A DNA stretch of 64,000 nucleotides. Origin: Micromonospora sp. Llam0. GTDB taxonomy: Bacteria > Actinomycetota > Actinomycetes > Mycobacteriales > Micromonosporaceae. The stretch's first letter is position 1. Each line of letters starts with the position of its first letter. The stretch is from the NCBI RefSeq assembly GCF_003751085.1, contig NZ_RJJY01000001.1:5208001-5272000 (forward strand). The letters run 5' to 3'. The position numbers and the translations under genes were made by a program. The notes beneath the pieces are model-generated. The model saw only the letters and a list, made by a program, of their open reading frames with translations. It did no database searches and was not told the DNA's origin. Positions 38,874 through 48,099 of the stretch are shown piece after piece.

Positions 38874-40247
38874 GTGCTGACCTGGCGGGCGGCGATGCTG
38901 CTCGGGATCGGCGCGGTGACCCTGCCGTGGTGGCCGCGGCCATGGGTGGGTCTGGTGGTCGGCACCGGATCGGTGGTCCTGCTCGCGCTGATCGACCTGG
39001 CGTGGGCCGCCCCGCTGAGCGCACTGGAGCTGCGCCGCGACGGCGACCGGACCAGCTGGTTCGGCACTGCGGCGACGGTGACGTTGCGGCTGCGCAACGG
39101 CTCCCGACGACGGCTGCGGGCCGAGGTCCGCGACGCCTGGACCCCGTCGGCCGGCGCCGCCCCCGCCGAAAGCGCTGGCGCCGATTCCGCCGTTCGCGCC
39201 GCCGCTCACCCTGCCGGCGCCGTCGGCTGTGGACCGATCTGGCGGGTACGGCTGGCACCGGGAGCCACCGCCGCGCTGCCCGCCGTACTCAACCCGACCC
39301 GCCGCGGCGACCGACGCGCCGTCGAGGTGACCGTCCGGTCCACCGGCCCACTCGGGCTGGCGTTCCGGCAGCGCCGCCGACGCCCGCCCACCCCGCAGTG
39401 GACGCTGCGGGTGCTGCCCCGCTTCGACTCCCGGCGGCTGTTGCCGGAGAAGCTGGCTCGGCTGCGGGTGATCGACGGCATGCGGGCGACCCGGGGACGG
39501 GGGCAGGGCACCGAGTTCGACAACCTGCGCGAGTACGTGGTCGGCGACGACGTACGGTCGATCGACTGGCGGGCCAGCGCCCGGCGCTCCGACGTACTGG
39601 TCCGGACCTGGCGCCCGGAACGGGACCGGCGGGTGGTGTTCGTGCTGGACACCGGGCGCACGTCGGCGGTCCGCGTCGCAGACCAGCCCCGGCTGGACGT
39701 GGCGATCGACGCCGCGCTGCTGCTGGCCACGCTGGCGCACCGGGCCGGTGACCGGTTCGACCTGCTGGCGGTGGACACGAGGGTCCGAACGCGGATCTTC
39801 GGTGCGAACCGGCAGAGGCTGCTGCTGCGGTTGATCGCCGAACTGGCGGCGCTGCAACCGGCGCTGGTGGAGACGGACCACGAACTGATGGTCGGTGAGG
39901 TGCTCCGCCGGGAGAGTCGCCGGTCCCTGGTGGTGCTCTGCACCGCGCTGGAACCGGCTGCGCTCGGCGACGGACTGCTGCCGGTGCTGCCCCGGCTCGT
40001 CGCCCGGCACCAGGTGGTGGTCGCCGCGATCGGGGATCCGGCGGTGCCGGCCGTCGCCAACGGGCCGGTGCGCGACGTCGCCGACGCGCACCTGGCCGCC
40101 GCCGCGGCACGGACCAGGGCCGAGCGGGACCGGGTCGGTGGCGCGCTGCGTCGGCATGGCGTCCCGGTGCTGGACGCGGCCGCGCCGAGCTTCGCCGGCC
40201 GGCTCGCCGACCTCTACCTTCAGCTGAAACTGCTCGGCCGGCTCTGA
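38874..40247 (+). CDS. DUF58 (von Willebrand A-like) protein
   Basis: 457 residues from a GTG at 38874. Two membrane helices lie near the start (about 5-45). The DUF58 signature follows in the second half: GTEFDNLREYVVGDDVRSID and WRASARRSDVLVRTWRPERD near residue 215. After it comes a vWA-like fold with VVFVLDTGRTSAVR. DUF58 proteins are obligate partners of MoxR ATPases. The 3' end overlaps the convergent SpoIIM gene by 28 bases. Confidence 0.92.
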   Translation: MLTWRAAMLLGIGAVTLPWWPRPWVGLVVGTGSVVLLALIDLAWAAPLSALELRRDGDRTSWFGTAATVTLRLRNGSRRRLRAEVRDAWTPSAGAAPAESAGADSAVRAAAHPAGAVGCGPIWRVRLAPGATAALPAVLNPTRRGDRRAVEVTVRSTGPLGLAFRQRRRRPPTPQWTLRVLPRFDSRRLLPEKLARLRVIDGMRATRGRGQGTEFDNLREYVVGDDVRSIDWRASARRSDVLVRTWRPERDRRVVFVLDTGRTSAVRVADQPRLDVAIDAALLLATLAHRAGDRFDLLAVDTRVRTRIFGANRQRLLLRLIAELAALQPALVETDHELMVGEVLRRESRRSLVVLCTALEPAALGDGLLPVLPRLVARHQVVVAAIGDPAVPAVANGPVRDVADAHLAAAAARTRAERDRVGGALRRHGVPVLDAAAPSFAGRLADLYLQLKLLGRL

Positions 40248-41239
40248 ACCCGGCCGCCGTCGACGGTACGAGTCAGGGCCGGGTCGGCGGGCTGCCGGGA
40301 GCCGAGGATGAGTACGTAGCCGAGGAAAGCGAGCCAGGCGGCGACCCCGATGGCGACCCGCAGCCAGGTCGGCAGCGGCGCCGGGGTGACGAAGGCCTCG
40401 ATCAGCCCGGCCACCGCGAACAGCAGCACCAGCCCGAGCGCCACCAGTACGCCGGAGAGCCCGGCCTCGGCGACCGCCCGGCCCCGGGTCAGGTGTGCCG
40501 GCGGCGCGATCCACGCCCCGCCGATCCGCAGCCCCACGCCGGCAGCGATGAAGACGCCGGTCAGCTCCAGCAGACCGTGCGGCGTGACCAGTCCAAAGAA
40601 GACGTCCGCCCGGTCGTACGAGATCATCACCCCACCGGTGACCCCGAGGTTCAGCGCGTTCACCCAGAGCAGGTAGAGCACCGGGACCACTAGTACCCCG
40701 GCGGCCAGGCACTGCGCGGCGAGCCAGGCGTTGTGGGCCCACAGCTGGGCGGCGAAGTTCGGTGCCGCGTACCGGGTGTAGTAGCCGGCGAAGCTCGACT
40801 CGGCGAGCTCAGCGGCGGCCTGGTCACCGATCAGCAGCCGGGCGCTGTCCGGGTTGCCGGCCACCCACCACATCAGGAAGCCGGTGAGCGTACAGAACGC
40901 GACGGCCACCGCCGCCCACCAGGGCACCGCCTGGAACACCGCCCGGGGGAACCCTACGCTGAAGAACCGGCCGACCCGGGCCCAGGAGAATCCCCGGCCC
41001 CGGGTGAGCCGAGCGCGGGCCGCCAGCACCAGCCGGGACAGCCGGGCGACCAGCGCCGGGTCCGGCGAGCGGCTGCGGACCGCCGACAGGTGGGTGGCGG
41101 TCCGTTGGTAGAGCGCGACCAGCTCGTCCACCTCGGCGACGGTGAGTCGCCGGGCACGCACGAGCTGTTCCAGTCGTCGCCACTGGGGCTCGTGCTCCGC
41201 CACGTACGCGTCGAGGTCCACGGTCACCTCCCGTCCCAT
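40220..41239 (-). CDS. Stage II sporulation protein M-like membrane protein
   Basis: 339 residues from the ATG at 41239. A cytoplasmic helical N-terminus (VDLDAYVAEHEPQWRRLEQL) is followed by about six membrane helices with GGVMISYDRADVFFGLVTPH and GLLELTGVFIAAGVGLRIG, the SpoIIM family signature. In Bacillus SpoIIM helps peptidoglycan remodelling during engulfment. In actinobacteria this homologue always sits with the RDD and MoxR genes. It is divergent from the RDD gene, with 22 bases between starts. Confidence 0.9.
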   Translation of the reverse strand: MGREVTVDLDAYVAEHEPQWRRLEQLVRARRLTVAEVDELVALYQRTATHLSAVRSRSPDPALVARLSRLVLAARARLTRGRGFSWARVGRFFSVGFPRAVFQAVPWWAAVAVAFCTLTGFLMWWVAGNPDSARLLIGDQAAAELAESSFAGYYTRYAAPNFAAQLWAHNAWLAAQCLAAGVLVVPVLYLLWVNALNLGVTGGVMISYDRADVFFGLVTPHGLLELTGVFIAAGVGLRIGGAWIAPPAHLTRGRAVAEAGLSGVLVALGLVLLFAVAGLIEAFVTPAPLPTWLRVAIGVAAWLAFLGYVLILGSRQPADPALTRTVDGGRVQSRPSSFS

Positions 41240-41261
41240 AGTGTTCACTGGCAGGGTGGCC

Positions 41262-42347
41262 ATGCAGACAACCGGGGGCGGCAGGCTGGTCAGCGGCGAG
41301 GCTGTCGAGGTGGAGGTACGGCTGGCCCGGCTCGGCTCACGGCTACTGGCCCTGCTCGTCGACCTCGTCGTGCAGGCGTTGATCGCGGTGGTGCTGGCGG
41401 TCCTGGTCGGGCTGCTGCTCGCGTCGATGCGCGCGTCCATCGAGGTGGACCAGGCGCTCGGGCAGGCCCTGCTCACGGTCGGCGCCGTTTTGGTGCTGGT
41501 CGGATACCCGGTACTGAGCGAGACGTTGAACGCCGGCCGTACCGTCGGCAAGCTGGCGGTCGGCATCCGGGTGCTACGCGACGACGGCAGCCCGCCACGT
41601 TTCCGGCACTCGCTGACCCGCGCCCTGGTCGGCGTGGCGGCGGAGTGGCCCGGTCTGCTGCTGCCGCCGCTCACCTGGCTGGCCAGCCTGGTGACGATGG
41701 TGACCAACCGGGACGGCAAACGCCTCGGGGACCTGGCCGCCGGCACGGTCGTGGTGCACGATCGCGCCCCGGCGGCCTGGGGATGGGTGCCGGACATGCC
41801 GCCGGTGCTCGCCGGTTGGGCCCGTACCCTCGACCTGCGCCGCCTCGACGACGACCTCGCGCAGGATGTACGGCATCTGCTCGCCCGGGGGCACGGGTTC
41901 GCCGAACCGGCCCGCTCGGACCTGGTCCGGTTGGTGACCGAGCAGGTCGCGGCGGTGGTCACTCCCCCGCCGCCGGCCGGTGTCCCGGACTGGGCCTACC
42001 TGGCGGCGGTTCTCGCCGAACGCCGTCGCCGGTCGGCGCAGCGGCTGGCCCGGACCAGGGCGGTGACCGCCACGCTCTGGCCGGAACTCGCCGCGGTGAG
42101 TCCGGCGCGGACCAGCGCCCCGCGTCCGGCGGTGCCGGTCCGGGCCGCTGCGCCCGAGTCGGTCGCGCCGGCGCAGCGGGACGGGCCGGACTGGCCGCGC
42201 GGCAGCTGGCCGCGGCCGCCCTGGCTGGGCCCGACGTCGGAGCAGCCGGACTGGACCGGGGTACGCCGTCCACCGGTCGCCAGCACGCTGCGCACCGACG
42301 ACGCATCATCCGACCGGGATCGGCCGGCTGGATCCGCACTGTCGTGA
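41262..42347 (+). CDS. RDD family membrane protein
   Basis: 361 residues from the ATG at 41262. The RDD domain (about 20-165) contains three membrane helices with RLGSRLLALLVDLVVQALIA and NAGRTVGKLAVGIRVLRDDG, ending KRLGDLAAGTVVVHDRAP. The C-terminal 200 residues are cytoplasmic, helical and then Pro-rich. RDD proteins have been linked to ion exchange in a few bacteria. Here the partner is probably the SpoIIM-like protein, encoded divergently. Confidence 0.9.
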   Translation: MQTTGGGRLVSGEAVEVEVRLARLGSRLLALLVDLVVQALIAVVLAVLVGLLLASMRASIEVDQALGQALLTVGAVLVLVGYPVLSETLNAGRTVGKLAVGIRVLRDDGSPPRFRHSLTRALVGVAAEWPGLLLPPLTWLASLVTMVTNRDGKRLGDLAAGTVVVHDRAPAAWGWVPDMPPVLAGWARTLDLRRLDDDLAQDVRHLLARGHGFAEPARSDLVRLVTEQVAAVVTPPPPAGVPDWAYLAAVLAERRRRSAQRLARTRAVTATLWPELAAVSPARTSAPRPAVPVRAAAPESVAPAQRDGPDWPRGSWPRPPWLGPTSEQPDWTGVRRPPVASTLRTDDASSDRDRPAGSALS

Positions 42348-42386
42348 ACCGGCTTGCGGCTGGCCAGGTGTGGCAGCATCGGTGCG

Positions 42387-42539
42387 GTGAAGGCATTCCT
42401 CCCGTGGTTGGTCGTCCTTGCCCTGGTGATCCTGCTGAACGCGGTCGGGTTGCGTCCCTTGGCCACCGCGCTGGCGCTCGGCTGGCTGGCGTACTGCATC
42501 TGGACCTGGGTGCGACCGGGCAGCCGATCAAAGGATTGA
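42387..42539 (+). CDS. Small single-helix membrane protein
   Basis: 50 residues from the GTG at 42387. It is almost entirely one or two hydrophobic helices (FLPWLVVLALVILLNAVGL and ATALALGWLAYCIWTWV) with a short basic tail. It lies 39 bases after the RDD gene on the same strand. The sequence looks protein-like but no family is recognised. Confidence 0.55.
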   Translation: MKAFLPWLVVLALVILLNAVGLRPLATALALGWLAYCIWTWVRPGSRSKD

Positions 42540-42672
42540 CCCCGCCGACACGCCACGAGTCGGTAATTTCCGGATTAGCTTGACAGTCTGACTACTCACT
42601 GCAAATCTATGACTACGTCGCGTCACGACGATCGTCACGCTGACGCGCGGGGGAACCAAACCGGGGGGATGC

Positions 42673-42721
42673 GCGGGGCGGCTGTCGGTGAGCGGAGCGG
42701 ACGCTCACCCGGCCGCCCCGC
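42673..42721. terminator. Bidirectional terminator hairpin
   Basis: The outer stem GCGGGGCGGC (42673-42682)/GCCGCCCCGC (42712-42721) continues into an inner stem GGTGAGCG/CGCTCACC, after a 4-base bulge on one side and a 1-2 base bulge on the other. It lies just past the manA stop on the minus strand, at the end of the plus-strand cluster. Confidence 0.65.
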
Positions 42722-42747
42722 GTGCTTGTCCGCGACCAGCTAGCCGG

Positions 42748-43938
42748 CTAGTCGATCGACGGATCGACCGAGGCGACGAACGCCGTACCAGTGCCGGAGA
42801 CCACCAGCGGCGTCCCACCCGCCGGCCCCACCGCCGCCTGCCCGGACGGGATCGGAACCGCCGCCACACCATCGTCGACGGTGACCTCACCGGCAACGCA
42901 GAGCACCACCCGGGGGCCGTCGACCGGCACCGACGCCTGCCGCACCCCGGCGTCGAGCACAACCCGGTGCAGCGCGAACTCGGCGACCGGCACCGGCCAG
43001 GTGACCACCCCGGAAGCGACCGGCCGGGCACGTACCACCGGGTCGTCGAGCACCTCGAAGCGCAACACCCGCAGCAGCTCCGCGACGTCGACATGCTTGG
43101 GGGTCAACCCACCGCGCAGCACGTTGTCGCTGGCCGCCATGATCTCCACCCCGGCACCCCGCAGGTATGCGTGCAGGTTGCCGGCCGGCATCCAGATCGC
43201 CTCCCCCGGAGCCAGGGTGACCTGGTTGAGCAGCAGCGCCACCAGCACCCCGGGGTCGACCGGATAGTGCCCGGCCAGCCGGCGCAGCAGCGCCGCGTCG
43301 GCGGCGTACCGCGTCGGTAACCGGTCGGCCCCGGCCACCGCCGCCGCGACCAGAGCCGGCCGTTGCGGCACCGGCCACCGCAGCAACCGCTCCAACGCCT
43401 CCGGCAGCCCGCCCGGTCCGACCCGCAACGCCTTGGTCACCGGCTCCAGCTCGTCGACACCCAACGCCGCCAGCACCTCGGCGGAGAGCTGCGGCGCCCG
43501 GAAGCCACAGAGCGCGTCGAACTCGCTGAGCGCCACCAGCAGCTCCGGCTTGTGGTGCGGGTCGACATAGTTGCGCACCGCCGAGGTGGACGGCTGCTTC
43601 GACTGCGCGGCGTACCCGGCGCGGGCCTGCGCCGCGTCCGGATGCGCCTGCAACGACAGCGGCGTCTCGGCGGCCAGCACCTTCATCAGGTACGGCAGCC
43701 GCCCGTCGAACCGGGTCGCGGTCGTCTCACCCAGCCAGCCCACCGGATCCTGGTCGATCAGCTCCGGCAGCCCGACCAGCGCCCCGCCCCGTCGCACCTG
43801 GGACGGCGCGCCGGGGTGGGCACCCAGCCAGAGCTCCGCCTCCGGCCCGGGTGCCGGAGCCGGGCGCCCCTGCAGCTGCGCGATGACGGTCCGCGACCCC
43901 CATGCGTAGTCCCGGATCCGGCCGGTCAACAGTTCCAC
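42748..43938 (-). CDS. manA: Mannose-6-phosphate isomerase, class I
   Basis: 396 residues. Zinc-site motifs are LSLQAHPDAAQARAGYA and VRNYVDPHHKPELLVALSEF near residues 95 and 122. Further down come IWMPAGNLHAYLRGAGVEIM and ASDNVLRGGLTPKHVDVAEL. It interconverts fructose-6-phosphate and mannose-6-phosphate for GDP-mannose synthesis, which feeds glycolipids and glycoproteins. It starts 10 bases after the SIS-domain gene and is the last gene of the mannose operon. Confidence 0.95.
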   Translation of the reverse strand: MELLTGRIRDYAWGSRTVIAQLQGRPAPAPGPEAELWLGAHPGAPSQVRRGGALVGLPELIDQDPVGWLGETTATRFDGRLPYLMKVLAAETPLSLQAHPDAAQARAGYAAQSKQPSTSAVRNYVDPHHKPELLVALSEFDALCGFRAPQLSAEVLAALGVDELEPVTKALRVGPGGLPEALERLLRWPVPQRPALVAAAVAGADRLPTRYAADAALLRRLAGHYPVDPGVLVALLLNQVTLAPGEAIWMPAGNLHAYLRGAGVEIMAASDNVLRGGLTPKHVDVAELLRVLRFEVLDDPVVRARPVASGVVTWPVPVAEFALHRVVLDAGVRQASVPVDGPRVVLCVAGEVTVDDGVAAVPIPSGQAAVGPAGGTPLVVSGTGTAFVASVDPSID

Positions 43939-43948
43939 GACGCCCGCC

Positions 43949-45163
43949 TCAGGTGGTGGAGAGTTCCTTCATCTCGCTCACCGCCGGCACCGCCATCGGG
44001 TCCAGATGGTGTGCCAGCGCCAGGTAGACGGAGGCGAAGTCGGGGACCGAGATCAGTGAGGCGAGCCGTTCCAGCGCCGAACCGCCCTCCGCGGTGATCA
44101 CGTCGCACCGCACACCGCGCCGGTCCGCCAGGGTCTGCACCGCCTCGGCCCGGCGCTCCTCGACCACGAATGGTTCGTCGGCGTCGTCCTCCGGGTTCAA
44201 CCCACCGTCACGCAGCAGCACCAGACGCAACCGGGTCGGCGACTCGGACTTGTCATCGTCGTCGTCCGGGTCGGCGAAAATGTCCCGGGTCGACTCCCCC
44301 AGGCCGCCGAAGACCCCGTCGAGCAGCCCAACCCGACCCCGGCCGGCCTCACCGAGCGCCCCGGTGACCACCGGATAGCGGGCGTTCGTCGACAGCGTGT
44401 CACCGAACCGACGGGCGGCGACCGACGCCACCGGCGACGAGCCCCAGACGATCGGCACCGAGCCGGCCAGCCCGAGAGCGAGAGCCTTCGCCGGGTTGAC
44501 GAACGACTCGGCAGCCGGGCGGCACCGCTCGGCGTCGGCGTCCAGCCGGGCCGCCGTCTCCGCCAGATCCGCCTCGTTGACCTTGACCAGCCCCAACGCC
44601 CGGGCGGCCAGCAGCACCGGCACGGTCAACGCCCAGAGGCTGGCCCGGGCCGGAGCGCGGCGCGGCACCGGGACGAACGGGGCGCGTACCCCTTCGGCGA
44701 CCGACTGCAACTGCGAGTCGGGCGGCCCGACGGCGACCAGCCGGGCACCGCGCCGGGCGGCGGCCTGAGCCGCACCCAGCGCCTCCGGGCTGCGCCCCGA
44801 AGCGCTGACCGCGATGACCACGTCGGCCGCGCCGACCCAGCCGGGCACCCCGGAGCTGCGGTGCGGGATCACCGGTACGGGACAGCGCGGTCCGGCCACA
44901 GTGGCCAGCACGTCACCGGTCCGCCCGGCGGTACCGATACCGGCGATGACCACCGCCCGGGGCCGCCCCTCGTCGCTGAGCATGCCGAGGTTGGCCTCGG
45001 CTGCCAGCGCCGCCGACTCGCGCACCTGGGCACCGGCTGACGCGGTGAACCGCAGCATGCCGCCGGGATCGGTCGAGTTGAGCCCGTCCACGTCGTCGAG
45101 CAGCGCCTCGTCGGCGACCCGCCGACCCACCACCCCGGACGTGCCGTCGATCGGAACCGCCAT
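43949..45163 (-). CDS. SIS-domain protein, phosphoglucose/phosphomannose isomerase-like
   Basis: 404 residues from the ATG at 45163; the open frame upstream is fortuitous. Two sugar-isomerase folds are visible: an N-terminal SIS domain (RAVVIAGIGTAGRTGDVLAT, VVIAVSASGRSPEALGAAQA) and a C-terminal PGI/PMI-type domain (VPIVWGSSPVASVAARRFGD). The family sits between manA and manB in actinobacteria, including mycobacteria, and its catalytic activity there is unclear. The start overlaps the stop of the Trm112-like gene by one base (TGATG), which implies coupling. Confidence 0.88.
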   Translation of the reverse strand: MAVPIDGTSGVVGRRVADEALLDDVDGLNSTDPGGMLRFTASAGAQVRESAALAAEANLGMLSDEGRPRAVVIAGIGTAGRTGDVLATVAGPRCPVPVIPHRSSGVPGWVGAADVVIAVSASGRSPEALGAAQAAARRGARLVAVGPPDSQLQSVAEGVRAPFVPVPRRAPARASLWALTVPVLLAARALGLVKVNEADLAETAARLDADAERCRPAAESFVNPAKALALGLAGSVPIVWGSSPVASVAARRFGDTLSTNARYPVVTGALGEAGRGRVGLLDGVFGGLGESTRDIFADPDDDDDKSESPTRLRLVLLRDGGLNPEDDADEPFVVEERRAEAVQTLADRRGVRCDVITAEGGSALERLASLISVPDFASVYLALAHHLDPMAVPAVSEMKELSTT

Positions 45164-45345
45164 CAGCCGGCCTCGCCGGGCCGGCGGGCCTCGTCCAGCA
45201 GCAGCACCGGAATCCCGTCCCGTACTTCGAAGATCCGCGAGCACTCCGGACAGGTGAGGGTCGCCGCGTCCGCGTCGTAGGTCAACGGTGTGTGGTGCGT
45301 GTCCGGGCAGGCGAGGATCTCCAGCAGCTGCGAATCCAGGGCCAT
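45163..45345 (-). CDS. Trm112-like zinc-binding small protein
   Basis: 60 residues. Pattern: LLEILACPDTHHTPLTYDAD, then LTCPECSRIFEVRDGIPVLL, the YcaR/Trm112 signature, with one Cys in the first motif and CPEC in the second. Trm112 proteins stabilise methyltransferases in eukaryotes and archaea, and bacterial relatives are often found next to sugar or lipid genes. It is coupled to the SIS gene and lies 65 bases after manB. Confidence 0.88.
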   Translation of the reverse strand: MALDSQLLEILACPDTHHTPLTYDADAATLTCPECSRIFEVRDGIPVLLLDEARRPGEAG

Positions 45346-45410
45346 CGGATGGCTCCTTCCACGTGTCTCGCCGGCGAACCCCGTCCCGGGGTGCGCCTCC
45401 GGTGAAGATC

Positions 45411-46787
45411 CTAGCCGCGAACCAGCGCGAGCACCCCGTCGCGCAGCTCGGCCATCCGCTCGGTGGTCGGCGCCTCCACGTTGAGCCGCAGCAACGGCTC
45501 GGTGTTCGAGGCACGGATGTTGATCCAGGCACCATCGTCGAAGCGGACGGTCAGCCCGTCCAGCTCGTCGGTGTCGGCGTCGGCGTACGCGGTCCTGATC
45601 TCGGCGAGCTTGGCCTGCTGGTCGGTGACCGTCGAGTTGATCTCACCGGAGGCGACGTACCGCTCGAACTCGTGGGCCAGCTCGGACAGCGGCCTGTCCT
45701 GCTCACCGAGTGCGGCCAGCATGTGCATCGCGGCCAGCATCCCGGTGTCGGCGAACCAGAAGTCCCGGAAGTAGTAGTGCGCCGAGTGCTCACCGCCGAA
45801 GACCGCGTTGGTCCGCGCCATCTCGGCCTTGATGAACGAGTGGCCGACCCGGGAGCGCACCGGCTCGCCGCCGTTCTCCCGGACGATCTCCGGCACCGCG
45901 CTAGAGGTGATCAGGTTGTGGATGACCGTCTCACCGGGGTGTTTGGCCAGCTCCCGAGCGGCGACCAGGGCGGTGATCGCCGACGGCGAGACCGGCTCGC
46001 CGCGCTCGTCGACGACGAAGCAGCGGTCGGCGTCGCCGTCGAACGCCAACCCCAGGTCGGCGTTGTGTTCCCGGACCGCCTTCTGCAGGTCGACGATGTT
46101 CTCCGGGTTGAGCGGGTTCGCCTCGTGGTTCGGGAACGAGCCGTCCAGCTCGAAGTACATCGGCACGATGGTCAGCGGCAGGGCCGGCAGCACCGTGTCA
46201 CCGAGGACCGCCGGCACGGTGTAGCCGCCCATCCCGTTGCCGGCGTCGACGACCACCTTGAGCGGCCGGATCGCGGACAGGTCGACCAGGGTACGCAGGT
46301 GCGCGGCGTAGTCGGCGAGCAGTTCACGCCGCTCGACCTGGTCTCCGCCGGACGGTACCTCGCCGCTGTCGAGCAGGGCCTGGGCCCGGTCCCGGATGTC
46401 GGTCAGCCCGGAGTCCTGGCCGATCGGCGCGGCCCCGGCACGGCACATCTTGATGCCGTTGTACTGGGCCGGGTTGTGGCTGGCGGTGAACATCGCACCG
46501 GGCAGCTCCAGCGCGCCGGAGGCGTAGTAGAGCAGGTCGGTGGAGGCCAGCCCGGCGTGCAGCACCTCGGCACCGGCGGCGGTGGCCCCGGCGGCGAACG
46601 CGTCGGCCAGCGGCGGCGACGACTCACGCATGTCGTGGGCGATGACGATCCGGTCGGCTTTGTCGCCGCGCTCGGCCAGGATCTGCACGAACGCGGTGCC
46701 GATGGCCCTGGCCACGGTCTCGTTCAGCTGATCCGGAGTGGTGCCACGGACGTCGTAGGCCTTGACGATTTTGGACAAGTCAGACAA
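45411..46787 (-). CDS. manB: Phosphomannomutase/phosphoglucomutase
   Basis: 458 residues from a TTG at 46787 with GAGGAG 7 bases upstream; homologues begin at SDLSKIVKAYDVRGTTPDQ, which supports this over the longer frame. The phosphoserine loop is FTASHNPAQYNGIK (Ser103), the metal loop is DLGLAFDGDADRCFVVDE, the sugar loop is FGGEHSAHYYF and the phosphate loop is RASNTEPLLRLNVEA. It converts mannose-6-phosphate to mannose-1-phosphate, the step after ManA. It is the first gene of the operon manB-Trm112-SIS-manA. Confidence 0.95.
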   Translation of the reverse strand: MSDLSKIVKAYDVRGTTPDQLNETVARAIGTAFVQILAERGDKADRIVIAHDMRESSPPLADAFAAGATAAGAEVLHAGLASTDLLYYASGALELPGAMFTASHNPAQYNGIKMCRAGAAPIGQDSGLTDIRDRAQALLDSGEVPSGGDQVERRELLADYAAHLRTLVDLSAIRPLKVVVDAGNGMGGYTVPAVLGDTVLPALPLTIVPMYFELDGSFPNHEANPLNPENIVDLQKAVREHNADLGLAFDGDADRCFVVDERGEPVSPSAITALVAARELAKHPGETVIHNLITSSAVPEIVRENGGEPVRSRVGHSFIKAEMARTNAVFGGEHSAHYYFRDFWFADTGMLAAMHMLAALGEQDRPLSELAHEFERYVASGEINSTVTDQQAKLAEIRTAYADADTDELDGLTVRFDDGAWINIRASNTEPLLRLNVEAPTTERMAELRDGVLALVRG

Positions 46788-46935
46788 GGTCTCGCTCCTC
46801 AGCCGTGCCGATGCCAACACGAGTGAGGGTAACGGAGCAGCGGGCGGCGCCTTCGGCCAAGGCTGACGGTCCATCCTCCGGCAGCACGATGTTCATCCTC
46901 CGGCCGGGTACGCCGCTGCCGGGCCGAGCCGCTGG

Positions 46936-47790
46936 TCAGCGCCGGATCCGGGGCAACAGCATGGTCGCCCCACCGTCCCCAACATCCCCACCAGGACCAC
47001 CCGTACCGCCGGGAGCCGACCGGGTCGGACGCAACCTGCGGACCAGCAGCACCAGCAGTGCGATGCCGACAGCGACCATGCCGATCCCGGCGGCCATCAC
47101 CCCGGTGCCGATGCCGGAACCGTCGTCACCGGCCGGCCCGCCGGCGGTGCCGGCCGCAGCCAGCAGGTCCTGGTCCGGCAGTACGGCCGGCGCGTCACTC
47201 GGCTCGGCGGCCGCGCTGTCGACCGTCGGTTCCGGGGTCGGTTCCGCGCTCGGCGACGGGGTCGGCGGACCCGGCTGGTAGGTGCCGGCGAGCCGGCCAC
47301 CGACCCGCTTCGCCCCGGCTTCCCGGCCGAGCAGCACCCCGCCGGCCGTGTACGCCTCACCGACGATGTGCGCGACTCCGGCCGGCGCACCGGCCCGGAA
47401 CGCCATCCGGTAGCGCACCGAGCGGCTCTTGCCCTTGCACAGTTCGTCCTTTTCCGGCGCGGTGTGCTCGGTCAGCAGCAGCCCGTCGCCGTTGTCCCAC
47501 AGCGGCACGGTCACCCAGTCGTCGTCGATCCGGGCCTGCACGCCGACCTGGTCGGGAGTGACACCGGGCAGCCGGATCGCCAGCGCGGTACGCACCGCCA
47601 CGCACCCGTCGGTGCGTTTGGTCACCTTCACGGTCACCCCACCGGCCTTCTCACCGGCCGTGAACTTGCTCGGCAGGCCGATCCGTACCCGTTCGTCCTG
47701 GCCGTAGGCGGGGCCTGCGGCGAGCGCCGCTGTGCCGACGGTCAGTGCGAGCACCGTCGCCAGTCGAGCCGCGCCACGCCGTACCGACAT
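46936..47790 (-). CDS. Secreted, C-terminally membrane-anchored protein of unknown function
   Basis: 284 residues. The signal peptide is followed by an Ala-X-Ala-like site near residue 30 (GPAYGQDE). The outer domain (about 30-170) looks beta-rich, with KRTDGCVAVRTALAIRLPGV and a Cys pair (GCVAV and ELCKGKS). A Pro/Thr/Ala stalk comes next, then one membrane helix (about 235-260) and a short basic and Gly-rich tail. This is a wall- or membrane-attached surface protein. No sortase motif is seen. Confidence 0.75.
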   Translation of the reverse strand: MSVRRGAARLATVLALTVGTAALAAGPAYGQDERVRIGLPSKFTAGEKAGGVTVKVTKRTDGCVAVRTALAIRLPGVTPDQVGVQARIDDDWVTVPLWDNGDGLLLTEHTAPEKDELCKGKSRSVRYRMAFRAGAPAGVAHIVGEAYTAGGVLLGREAGAKRVGGRLAGTYQPGPPTPSPSAEPTPEPTVDSAAAEPSDAPAVLPDQDLLAAAGTAGGPAGDDGSGIGTGVMAAGIGMVAVGIALLVLLVRRLRPTRSAPGGTGGPGGDVGDGGATMLLPRIRR

Positions 47791-47862
47791 CTCCGCCTCG
47801 CCTCCCGCGTCGCCGGCACCCGCGCCTCGGACGCCACCGCGCGACAGGCTACCGCGCTTCGG

Positions 47863-48075
47863 CTACGCGCCCGGACCGCGCAGTACGCCGCCCCGGACAT
47901 CGGCGACGAACCGCCCGAAGTCCGTCGCGGTAAAGGCGAGCACCGGGCTGGCCGGGTCCTTGGAGTCCCGTACGCCGACGGTCCCGCCGACGACGGCGAC
48001 CTCGACGCAGCTGCCGTTGCCGCCGCTGTAGCTGCTCTTGCGCCAGCCCGCCCCGGTGAAGTCTGCTGTGGACAT
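47863..48075 (-). CDS. DUF397 domain protein
   Basis: 70 residues, entirely a DUF397 domain: GWRKSSYSGGNGSCVEVAVV near the start and GVRDSKDPASPVLAFTATDF in the middle. DUF397 proteins are encoded next to Scr1/WhiJ-type XRE regulators in actinobacteria, where several pairs control development and antibiotic production and may act as toxin-antitoxin-like partners. The gene starts 24 bases after its XRE partner. Confidence 0.92.
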   Translation of the reverse strand: MSTADFTGAGWRKSSYSGGNGSCVEVAVVGGTVGVRDSKDPASPVLAFTATDFGRFVADVRGGVLRGPGA

Positions 48076-48099
48076 GCGGTGCTCCTTGTCAGCGACGCG

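Noticed and set aside
43949..45535. Upstream extension of the SIS-domain gene to 45535
   Set aside because: It would overlap the whole Trm112-like gene and the manB 3' end; homologues and the TGATG overlap support a start at 45163.
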